A stretch of DNA of 17,452 nt, taken from positions 1 through 17,452 of the forward strand of contig JANRKG010000037.1 of NCBI GenBank assembly GCA_033763635.1, written 5' to 3'. The notes below the pieces were generated by a model. That model did no database searches. It was given only the letters and a program-made list of their open reading frames with translations, and was not told the DNA's origin. The number at the start of each line of letters is the position of its first letter. The stretch's first letter is position 1. The stretch is from JANRKG01 sp033763635 (lineage in GTDB: Bacteria > Cyanobacteriota > Cyanobacteriia > GCF-001939115). Made by a program: the position numbers and the translations under genes. Positions 8,031 to 14,423 of this stretch are shown here, one piece after another.

Positions 8031-8654
8031 TTGACTGCTCCGTCCCATCCTCTGAACCATCCGATTTTGGAACAGAGTTTTGCGGTGATCGATCGTGAAA
8101 TTGGTCCCCACAGCCTGACTTCCGCCGAGTACGCGATCGTTCGCCGCATCATTCACAGCACTGCCGACTTTGAGTTCAAAGATCGGGTGGTGTTTAGTGC
8201 GGGGGCGATCGAGGCGGGCATTGAGGCAATTCGCCAGGGAACCCCGATCGTTGTGGATGTGAGTATGGTTCGGCAGGGAATTACCAGCCTGATCCACCGG
8301 ACTTTCCAGAATCCCATCATTACTGCGGTCGATCGGGCTGAAACTGCTCTTCCCGGCAAAACCCGCACCGAAACCGGATTGCTTCAGTGCTTAGCGGAGT
8401 TCCCAACTGCGATCTATGTGATCGGCAATGCCCCCACTGCGTTGTTAGCCCTCTGCGCACACTGCGCGACTCATTGCACTCCGCCCGCCTTAGTGATTGG
8501 CGTACCTGTCGGATTTATTGCGGTCCTGGAATCCAAAGCGGCCCTGGCCCAGTTGTCGGTGCCACAAATTCGGGTAGATGGGCGCAAAGGGGGATCTCCC
8601 GTTGCCTCGGCGATCGTCAATGCCCTGATTCTGCTGGCCTGGGAGCGATCGTGA
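8031..8654 (+). CDS. cobH: Precorrin-8X methylmutase CobH/CbiC
   Basis: CobH moves the methyl group from C-11 to C-12 of precorrin-8X to form hydrogenobyrinic acid (the cobalt-containing equivalent in CbiC). The 207-residue protein has the family core HPILEQSFAVIDREIG (10-25) and RRIIHSTADFEF (38-49) with the catalytic-type H42. VVFSAGAIEAGIEAI, the VDVSMVRQGI segment, and the C-terminal VDGRKGGSPVASAIVNALI follow. The start is taken as TTG 8031: GAGG at 8019-8022 sits eight bases ahead, and an ATG at 7977 would lie 44 bases inside the previous gene with residues that do not fit the family. Its TGA overlaps the GTG of cobL by four bases, indicating translational coupling. Confidence 0.92.
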   Translation: MTAPSHPLNHPILEQSFAVIDREIGPHSLTSAEYAIVRRIIHSTADFEFKDRVVFSAGAIEAGIEAIRQGTPIVVDVSMVRQGITSLIHRTFQNPIITAVDRAETALPGKTRTETGLLQCLAEFPTAIYVIGNAPTALLALCAHCATHCTPPALVIGVPVGFIAVLESKAALAQLSVPQIRVDGRKGGSPVASAIVNALILLAWERS

Positions 8655-9913
8655 CTCCCATTCAAGTGATTGGGATTGGATTGGATGGGGCGATCGGTCT
8701 CTCTGATGCAATCCGCGAGATGATCTCCCAGGCGCAAATTCTGGTCGGCAGTGCCCGCCACCTCGGTTACTTCCCGGACCATCCTGCCGATCGCATTGTG
8801 CTGGGGGATTTGACAGACGCGATTGAGCAGATGCGCGAAAAATTGACGACTACCAATTGCATCGTCGTTCTCACCTCTGGCGATCCCCTATTCTTTGGGT
8901 TGGGGCGGCTCCTGCTGGCGGAATTTCCCCCGGAACTTCTGACCTTCCATCCCCATCTCAGTTCGATTCAACTGGCCTTCAGTCGCATCAAGGTTCCCTG
9001 GCAGGATGCTCAGGTGATTAGCGCTCACGGTCGATCGCTGGACGAACTAACCCGTGCCCTGCAACAGGGAGCCGAAAAAATTGCCGTCCTCACGGATTCG
9101 GTGCATTCTCCAGGGGCGATCGTCCACCTGATCAATGCTCTGGATCTGCCCGTTACTTATGAAATGTGGGTGTGCGAAAACTTGGGGGGATCGGAGGAAC
9201 GGGTGCAAAGTTGGGCGATCGATGCTCCTGAAACCCCCACTGTTGCGCCTCTCAATGTGGCCATCCTGCTCCGCCAGTCCCAAACCCATTCTTTAAACCT
9301 GGAGCAATTGCCCTATCTGGGTTTGCCGGATCACGCTTTTTTGAGCTTTAGCGATCGTCCCGGCCTGATGACGAAGCGGGAAATTCGGATCATGGCATTG
9401 GGGGAACTGTCCCTACGGCCCAATCAGGTAATCTGGGATATTGGTGCGGGAACGGGTTCCGTGTCGATCGAGATTGCCCGTCTCTTCCCCTCATCCCAAA
9501 TTTTCGCCATCGAAAAAACCGCTGCCGGAGCTTCCCTGATCCGCCAGAACTGCGAACGGTTTCAGGTTGAGAATATAACCGTTATTCATGCCAACGCTCC
9601 AAAGGGCTTGGAGGAATTACCTGCACCCGATCGCCTCTTCATGGGCGGCAGCGGTGGCAACCTCACCCCAATTCTTGAACTGGCGGAACAACGCCTGAAG
9701 CCCAAGGGACGAATTGTGATTGCCCTGGCAACCCTGGACCATCTGACCCAGGCGCACACCTGGTTCAACCAACGGGAAGGATGGCAGCACCACCTCTTGC
9801 AAGTTCAGGTAGCGCGCTCGGTGCCGATCGCTTCCCTGACTCGGTTTTCCCCCCTGAATCCTGTGACGTTGTTAACAGCTTATCGATCGTCTTATCGATC
9901 GTCACGGAGATAG
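8651..9913 (+). CDS. cobL: Precorrin-6Y C5,15-methyltransferase, decarboxylating (CbiE-CbiT fusion)
   Basis: CobL methylates C-5 and C-15 of the corrin precursor using S-adenosylmethionine and decarboxylates the C-12 acetate. This 420-residue protein has both halves. The CbiE-like tetrapyrrole methylase half (1-210) has VIGIGLDGAIGLS, ILVGSARHL and VVLTSGDPLFFGLG (72-85). The CbiT-like half (about 225-415) has LPDHAFLSFSDRPGLMTKREIR and the SAM-binding loop WDIGAGTGSVSIEIA (262-276), then FMGGSGGNL. The start is GTG 8651, overlapping the cobH stop as GTGA. The frame stays open upstream for 88 codons, but that stretch reads through cobH in another frame and is not protein. The C-terminus SSYRSSRR is encoded by a doubled TATCGATCGTC word. 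Confidence 0.94.
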   Translation: MTPIQVIGIGLDGAIGLSDAIREMISQAQILVGSARHLGYFPDHPADRIVLGDLTDAIEQMREKLTTTNCIVVLTSGDPLFFGLGRLLLAEFPPELLTFHPHLSSIQLAFSRIKVPWQDAQVISAHGRSLDELTRALQQGAEKIAVLTDSVHSPGAIVHLINALDLPVTYEMWVCENLGGSEERVQSWAIDAPETPTVAPLNVAILLRQSQTHSLNLEQLPYLGLPDHAFLSFSDRPGLMTKREIRIMALGELSLRPNQVIWDIGAGTGSVSIEIARLFPSSQIFAIEKTAAGASLIRQNCERFQVENITVIHANAPKGLEELPAPDRLFMGGSGGNLTPILELAEQRLKPKGRIVIALATLDHLTQAHTWFNQREGWQHHLLQVQVARSVPIASLTRFSPLNPVTLLTAYRSSYRSSRR

Positions 9914-10383
9914 TCATTCCTTAAATTTGACCAATACCTCTTCAGAAGTGTCCGAGCAAGAGTAGTTTTATATTCTCTTACTTAGATATTCCGTACTCAG
10001 TTGTCATATTAATTTTCGACTGATTTTATTAAATTCCACAAATCTTTGTCAACAGTCTGGACTACTTAGGATCAATCTGAAACAGCTAATCTTGTTCTTC
10101 CTTATAACGGAACTATTAATTTGATGATTGATTTTGTGTATTGATTGAAAGTGAAAAAGATTAATGCTCTAAATTCAATTTGTGATTACTTTATTTTTTG
10201 GCACTACTTGTTTGTCAAATATCATCGAGATTTTGTATGTCAATTAATATAAAAATGGAGATCCTATAAAATATTATTAGTTTCAGATTGATTTGTAGAT
10301 AATGCTTTTACAGAGTTCTATTGTTATAGAATTTGAAAAATTTAATTTTTAGATTATTTAATTTATACAATTATTCTTTCAAA
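9914..10383. other. AT-rich gene-free gap after the cob cluster
   Basis: About 470 bases with strikingly higher A+T than the flanking genes. No open frame with coding character, no tRNA and no clear terminator after cobL is seen. Many TATAAT-like words occur simply because of composition. It may be a decayed insertion or a regulatory spacer; nothing specific can be supported. Confidence 0.6.
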
Positions 10384-10408
10384 TTGCCTGGGAAGTAATC
10401 CCTGGCAA
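10384..10408. repeat. Short hairpin
   Basis: TTGCCTGGGA (10384-10393) pairs with TCCCTGGCAA (10399-10408) with one mismatch and a 5-nt loop. It is the first of several hairpins in this gap; there is no T-run. Confidence 0.45.
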
Positions 10409-10466
10409 GCTAACAGAAAATACCTCAAAAATTGATTGTCGCCGAAAGATTTTTTGCCTAAAATGG

Positions 10467-10510
10467 AAAGCACCTAGTCCAATAGCTTGCCAGCAGGAAC
10501 TAGGTGCTTT
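10467..10510. repeat. Perfect 12-bp inverted repeat (hairpin)
   Basis: AAAGCACCTAGT (10467-10478) is the exact reverse complement of ACTAGGTGCTTT (10499-10510), with a 20-nt loop. It could be an RNA stem, or a subterminal palindrome of an IS200/IS605-like remnant, but no transposase is nearby. No poly-T follows, so it is a poor terminator. Confidence 0.7.
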
Positions 10511-10562
10511 GTCCACCCCTTACAGCCTTTTCTACCCTAGTGAAGTACGCCCATGTTAATGA

Positions 10563-10583
10563 ACAAGGGGCTTAAGCCCTTGT
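10563..10583. repeat. Near-perfect palindrome
   Basis: ACAAGGG (10563-10569) and CCCTTGT (10577-10583) flank an inner CTTAAG palindrome with a single unpaired G. Words of the form CAAGGGG-CTTAAGCCC are, from memory, frequent in intergenic repeats of several cyanobacteria. A genome-wide count would show whether this one is dispersed. Confidence 0.5.
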
Positions 10584-10628
10584 CTGCACCTCACGAGAAT
10601 GAAAAACGCTATATCAGAGGCAACTCTA

Positions 10629-10784
10629 TGTTAGCTAACAGTTCCCTAAAAAAAACCTTGGGTTCGTCGAGGAGACGATCGGAGAAGGCGTAATTGGGTG
10701 AAACCAGAACCTACCCGCCGTCCTCCACGACTTCCAACCTCAAGGTAACAAGGCAAAACGGCATGGCAAAGGAGCCATGCCGTT
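10629..10784 (+). ncRNA. Candidate structured RNA, family not recognised
   Basis: An interrupted rod can be drawn by eye. ACCTTGGGTT (10655-10664) pairs with AACCTCAAGGT (10736-10746), GTCG (10666-10669) with CGAC (10728-10731), and GGAG (10671-10674) with CTCC (10723-10726). ACG pairs with CGT, and an apical GGCG/CGCC helix and TGGGT/ACCTA cap it. TGTTAGCTAACA (10629-10640) precedes it. An 11-bp perfect hairpin, AACGGCATGGC/GCCATGCCGTT (10757-10784), follows and could end the transcript, although it lacks a clean T-run. A long rod with internal loops recalls 6S RNA, but I see no family signature that proves it. RNase P, SRP RNA and tmRNA signatures are absent. Strand is uncertain. A remnant of a mobile element is an alternative. 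Confidence 0.35.
10757..10784. terminator. Strong 11-bp hairpin, possible terminator
   Basis: AACGGCATGGC (10757-10767), loop AAAGGA, GCCATGCCGTT (10774-10784). The stem is perfect and GC-rich. ATCATCTCTC follows on the plus strand and TTTTGCC on the minus strand, so the T-tail is better in the minus direction. It lies 70 bases before the toxin gene. Confidence 0.45.
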
Positions 10785-10853
10785 ATCATCTCTCTTACTC
10801 TATAGACAAAGTTTCAATAGTACATTAGTATGATAAGCGATAGGAATTTTTAT

Positions 10854-11267
10854 ATGCAGAACGAACCACCTGACAATCAATCTGAGAAGTTGCAGCCTTC
10901 ATCAGACGATCGATCTGTGGTGACAATAGCTGTCCTTCCCAACTTTCAAAAGAATATTCGCGATCTTGGGAAAAGGTATCGCAATATTCTCGCTGACCTT
11001 CAAACTGTGATCCAAGATTTGGAAGCTGGTAACTTTGTGGGCGATTGGATTCCTGGAGTCGCTGAAAACTATATTGTCTACAAGGTGCGAATTAAGAACA
11101 GCAATATTCAGAAGGGTAAGAGTGCTGGCTATCGCTTAATTTATCAGGTCGAATCGCAAACGTCTGTACTACTTCTAACAATGTACTCTAAATCAGACCG
11201 GGAGGATATAACGACTGGCGAGATTCGCGAAATTCTAAGCGAGTTTTATGGAAGTAGCGAAGGTTGA
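10854..11267 (+). CDS. RelE/ParE-superfamily toxin
   Basis: The 137-residue protein resembles RelE-like toxins of type II toxin-antitoxin modules, most of which are ribosome-dependent mRNA interferases. The core begins at VTIAVLPNFQKNIRDLGKRYRNILADLQTVIQDLEAGNF. It continues with the conserved VYKVRIKNSNIQKGKSAGYRLIYQVE strand pair and the closing LLLTMYSKSDREDITTGEIREIL. Basic residues and the YSKSDRE segment lie where the active site of the family is found. A polar N-terminal extension of about 25 residues precedes the core. The start is ATG 10854, with AGGA at 10842-10845 eight bases ahead; the in-frame ATG at 10830 has no such site. A RelN-like gene follows after 80 bases. Whether it is an active toxin is unknown. 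Confidence 0.8.
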   Translation: MQNEPPDNQSEKLQPSSDDRSVVTIAVLPNFQKNIRDLGKRYRNILADLQTVIQDLEAGNFVGDWIPGVAENYIVYKVRIKNSNIQKGKSAGYRLIYQVESQTSVLLLTMYSKSDREDITTGEIREILSEFYGSSEG

Positions 11268-11347
11268 CCCATACAATCTTCAAAGATCCTGCCTACCGCT
11301 TTTAAGAGTTCGTTATTCTAAATACTATAGGGATTTACAGTAAGCCG

Positions 11348-11629
11348 ATGAAAGCGATCGAATTAACAGGCATTGTGGATGACGCAGGACATTTATCCCT
11401 GGATCAGCCTGTAGAAATAGCAGCCCGTAGTCGTGTGCGAGTCATCATTTTATATACAGAATCATTTCCAGAAGAAACTGAACAAGATCCAGACGATACT
11501 CCATTAGAAGTGGTCAAAGCGGATTTGAGACAGGCTTTGGTCGAGGCAAAAGCAGGTCAAAGAATTCCACTCACGAAAATGTGGGAAGAAGTAGAGAGAG
11601 AGCTAGATATGGGTAAGTTTGGAGGTTAA
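11348..11629 (+). CDS. RelN-like antitoxin
   Basis: The 93-residue acidic protein has the opening MKAIELTGIVDDAGHLSLDQPVEIAARSRVRVIIL (1-35), shared by cyanobacterial RelN-type antitoxins and probably a small beta-rich DNA-binding or dimerising part. A linker with DPDDTPLEVV follows, then a helix ADLRQALVEAKAGQRIPLTKMWEEVERE (about 59-86), of the sort that wraps a toxin. It would neutralise the RelE-like protein encoded 80 bases upstream and repress the module. Its own promoter is conceivable: TACTAT at 11323-11328 resembles a -10 box. Toxin-before-antitoxin order with a gap this long is unusual for relBE-type pairs. It converges on ureC. Confidence 0.75.
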   Translation: MKAIELTGIVDDAGHLSLDQPVEIAARSRVRVIILYTESFPEETEQDPDDTPLEVVKADLRQALVEAKAGQRIPLTKMWEEVERELDMGKFGG

Positions 11630-11640
11630 TCGGCCATTCT

Positions 11641-11676
11641 TCATGGGTAACAGGCAATATCACCCATCACCCATGA
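11641..11676. repeat. Small inverted and direct repeats between antitoxin gene and ureC
   Basis: TCATGGGT (11641-11648) is the reverse complement of ACCCATGA (11669-11676). The intervening bases and those to 11682 repeat CACCCAT/ACCCATG words. It lies in the convergent gap and may end transcription weakly; there is no T-run. Confidence 0.35.
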
Positions 11677-11684
11677 CCCATGTC

Positions 11685-13394
11685 CTAAAACAGAAAATAC
11701 CGCTGCGCCATTGGTAGCACGGTTGCAGGTTCACAAGTTAGCAGGGTGCCATCGGCCCGTACCTCATAGGTTTCTGGGTCAACCTCCATTCGGGGCATGG
11801 CATCGTTCATCTTCATATCCCGCTTGCTGATTTTGCGCGTTCCAGAGACGGCAACGGCCTGTTTATGCAACTTCAGGGGTTTGAGAACATCCTTATCTAA
11901 AGCCGCTTCGGAGACGAAGGTGAAGGATGTCGCGGCGATCGCCCCGCCATAGCTGGCAAACATCGGTCGCATGTGGACGGGTTGCGGGGTCGGAATACTG
12001 GCGTTGGCATCCCCCATCTGGGACCAGGCAATCATCCCGCCCTTGAGGACGAGTTCCGGTTTTACACCAAACATCGCAGGTCGCCACAGGCAGAGGTCTG
12101 CCAACTTCCCTTCTTCGATCGACCCTACATATCTAGAAATCCCGTGGGTGATGGCTGGATTGATCGTGTACTTCGCGACATAGCGCTTCGCTCGATGGTT
12201 GTCATTGCGATCGGAATCCTCCGGCAACGGTCCCCGCTGTACCTTCATCTTGTGGGCCGTTTGCCAGCAGCGAATAATCACTTCCCCGATCCGGCCCATT
12301 GCCTGGGAGTCGGAGGAAATCATGCTGAAGGCTCCCAGGTCGTGCAGGATGTCTTCGGCGGCGATCGTCTCCCGGCGAATGCGCGACTCGGCAAAGGCGA
12401 CATCCTCCGCGATGCTGGGGTCCAGGTGGTGACAGACCATCAACATATCCAGGTGCTCATCCAGGGTATTGAGGGTGTAGGGACGGGTGGGATTGGTGGA
12501 GGAGGGCAACACATTCGCTTCCCCGCAGACCTTAATAATGTCCGGTGCGTGACCACCTCCAGCCCCTTCCGTGTGGTAGGTGTGAATCACCCGACCTTTG
12601 AAGGCTGCGATCGTATCTTCCACAAACCCCGCTTCGTTCAGGGTATCCGTGTGGATCGCCACCTGCACATCATACTTATCGGCAACACTGAGACAGGTAT
12701 CGATCGCCGCCGGAGTCGTTCCCCAGTCTTCGTGCAACTTCAGCCCCATTGCCCCTGCAAGCACCTGTTCCGCCAGGGCTTCCGGTTGGCTGCTGTTTCC
12801 CTTCCCCAAAAAGCCCAGATTCATCGGGAAGGCATCAGCGGCCTGAAGCATGCGGTAAAGGTTCCAGGGACCGGGGGTGCAGGTGGTGGCGTTGGTGCCC
12901 GATGCGGGTCCGGTGCCGCCCCCGATCATCGTTGTCACTCCAGAGGCGATCGCCACCTCAATTTGCTGGGGGCAGATGAAGTGAATGTGGGTATCAATCC
13001 CGCCCGCCGTCAGGATCATTCCTTCTCCGGCGATCGCTTCGGTTCCCGGTCCAATGATGATGTCTACGTTGTCTTGAATGTAGGGATTGCCCGCTTTGCC
13101 AATCTTGGCGATGCGTCCGTTCTTAATGCCCACATCGGCTTTGACAATGCCCCACCAATCCAGAATCAGGGCGTTGGTGATGACCGCATCGACAGCCCCA
13201 TCGGCATTGGTAATGGGAGATTGGCCCATCCCATCCCGAATGACTTTGCCCCCTCCGAACTTCACCTCGTCCCCGTAGGTGGTGTAGTCTCGTTCCACTT
13301 CAATGATCAGGTCGGTATCTGCCAGACGCACCCGATCGCCCACCGTCGGGCCAAAGGTTTCAGCATAGGCGCGACGGTCCATGCGATAGCTCAT
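11685..13394 (-). CDS. ureC: Urease subunit alpha (catalytic)
   Basis: UreC is the nickel-containing catalytic subunit that hydrolyses urea to ammonia and carbamate. The 569-residue length is normal. All metal and catalytic residues are visible: H136 and H138 (GGIDTHIH), the carbamylated K219 (GLKLHEDWGTT), H248 (VAIHTDTLNE), H274 (HTYHTEGAGGGHAPD), the flap C321-H322-H323 (MVCHHL), and D362 (ISSDSQAMGR). AAGGA ends seven bases before the ATG at 13394. It is transcribed in the same direction as ureB, 171 bases downstream of it, with a dispersed repeat in the gap. Activity needs UreA and the UreDEFG nickel-insertion proteins, none of which lies in this window. Confidence 0.98.
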   Translation of the reverse strand: MSYRMDRRAYAETFGPTVGDRVRLADTDLIIEVERDYTTYGDEVKFGGGKVIRDGMGQSPITNADGAVDAVITNALILDWWGIVKADVGIKNGRIAKIGKAGNPYIQDNVDIIIGPGTEAIAGEGMILTAGGIDTHIHFICPQQIEVAIASGVTTMIGGGTGPASGTNATTCTPGPWNLYRMLQAADAFPMNLGFLGKGNSSQPEALAEQVLAGAMGLKLHEDWGTTPAAIDTCLSVADKYDVQVAIHTDTLNEAGFVEDTIAAFKGRVIHTYHTEGAGGGHAPDIIKVCGEANVLPSSTNPTRPYTLNTLDEHLDMLMVCHHLDPSIAEDVAFAESRIRRETIAAEDILHDLGAFSMISSDSQAMGRIGEVIIRCWQTAHKMKVQRGPLPEDSDRNDNHRAKRYVAKYTINPAITHGISRYVGSIEEGKLADLCLWRPAMFGVKPELVLKGGMIAWSQMGDANASIPTPQPVHMRPMFASYGGAIAATSFTFVSEAALDKDVLKPLKLHKQAVAVSGTRKISKRDMKMNDAMPRMEVDPETYEVRADGTLLTCEPATVLPMAQRYFLF

Positions 13395-13455
13395 AGTGTT
13401 TCCTTTATTAGTAATTAGAGATGGAAAGATAAGGAGATGCTTAGAAAATAATTTC

Positions 13456-13512
13456 CCTGCTGGTTTCGGCTTCGCTCAACCAGCACTCGTGCCCTGAGGG
13501 CAGTCGAAGGGC
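13456..13512. repeat. Dispersed hairpin repeat, copy 1 (between ureB and ureC)
   Basis: The hairpin GCTGGTT (13459-13465) / AACCAGC (13478-13484) around TCGGCTTCGCTC is followed by CACTCGTGCCC and a second palindrome GCCCTGAGGGC. About 39 bases (13456-13494) recur at 15785-15823 with roughly three differences. GGTTTCGGCTTCGCTCAACC-type words are familiar in intergenic repeats of cyanobacteria. Confidence 0.8.
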
Positions 13513-13565
13513 AACCCATTGGGAAACTCTTTGCAAAAAATCGCCTAAGGAGAAGATGAGAGTTT

Positions 13566-13922
13566 CTAATCTTTTTTCTTTTTACCCTTTTCCTTTTCCT
13601 TCTTTTTCTTTTCCCCTTCTAGGGGGCCTTCAATGCGGGCATTGAACCCATACACCTCACGGCTTCCGGCTAGGGCCACCAATTCCACTTCCCGTTCGTC
13701 TCCCGGTTCAAAGCGAACGGCAGTACCCGCAGGGATGTTGAGGCGCATCCCCCGACTAACCTCCCGATCGAACGCCAGAGCCGCATTGACCTCATAGAAA
13801 TGGAAATGGGAGCCGACCTGAATGGGACGATCGCCCGTATTGGCAACGGTGACAGTCGCAGTGGGGCGATCGGCATTGAGTTCGATCTCACCGGGTTGGA
13901 CAAAAAGTTCGCCTGGAATCAT
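13566..13922 (-). CDS. ureB: Urease subunit beta with a lysine-rich tail
   Basis: UreB is the structural beta subunit of urease. The 118-residue protein starts with the classical MIPGELFVQPGEIELN and contains VTVANTGDRPIQVGSHFHFYEVNAALAFDREVSRGMRLNIPAGTAVRFEPG (25-75), then REVELVALAGSREVYGFNARIEGPL (77-101). That is the whole usual protein of just over 100 residues. An added tail, EGEKKKKEKEKGKKKKD (102-118), is encoded by an almost pure purine run. It probably heads a ureB-ureC transcript. No ureA lies upstream, so the gamma subunit must come from elsewhere in the genome. No GTA-N8-TAC NtcA site was found in the 500 bases upstream. Confidence 0.96.
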   Translation of the reverse strand: MIPGELFVQPGEIELNADRPTATVTVANTGDRPIQVGSHFHFYEVNAALAFDREVSRGMRLNIPAGTAVRFEPGDEREVELVALAGSREVYGFNARIEGPLEGEKKKKEKEKGKKKKD

Positions 13923-14423
13923 GACCTGTGCAGAAGTTGGAGCAGTTCAATACGGTAAGGCTACTGGATCTCGAAAAATGTATCAAGCGTATCCTCATGC
14001 TTTTTGACTCTACCTACTTTGCCGGATGAGAAAAGTTTGAATTCCTGTCTTAGGGTTAGAGAGATTGGCAAAGAATTTAGCCACAATTTTAGAAGAAATC
14101 ACTGTCAGTCTTAATACTTGGATTAATAACTGAACAAGAAATAGAAACTTTCATGACTTGATTTATCTATTTTTTGTGCTGAAGAATTGATGTTTTCTTT
14201 GAAACTTGAGAACTCAGGGAGGAGGAATGCCCTATCAGACTTTGTTAATATTTTTCGGATCGAGAATGCAGAGTTAGACTAACCTCAATATAATTTTGAA
14301 AAGATTTTTATGAAATAGTTTTGCAACGCAAATTTTTTGGAATTACATTCACTTTGGACCGCCTGTACTTTTTTGAAAGCGCTTTTTAGAAAACCATGAT
14401 GTTTGACTTAAACCTATAAAATT
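13923..14423. other. AT-rich divergent intergenic region, ureB / histidine kinase
   Basis: About 500 bases without a supported gene. The sequence is clearly more AT-rich than the flanks. ureA, often adjacent to ureB, is not here in any frame. Promoters for both divergent genes should lie here; TATAAAATT just before the kinase start and several TATAAT-like words are seen, but none can be assigned with confidence. Confidence 0.6.

Noticed and set aside
8387..8650. N-terminal extension of the cobL frame
   Set aside because: It overlaps cobH in another frame, is Cys/Arg-rich, and the family N-terminus begins right at the GTG at 8651.
10629..10784. Naming the candidate RNA as 6S RNA, RNase P RNA, SRP RNA or tmRNA
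   Set aside because: Rod shape alone suggests 6S, but no family-defining sequence could be verified by eye; the other three lack their conserved motifs.
11973..13418. A 481-codon open frame on the plus strand, antisense to ureC
   Set aside because: It is the reverse of a strongly supported ureC; its translation is rich in H, R and G with no domain, a common shadow effect in GC-rich genes.
13923..14423. NtcA box controlling ureB
   Set aside because: Every GTA in the region was checked and none is followed by TAC at the correct spacing.
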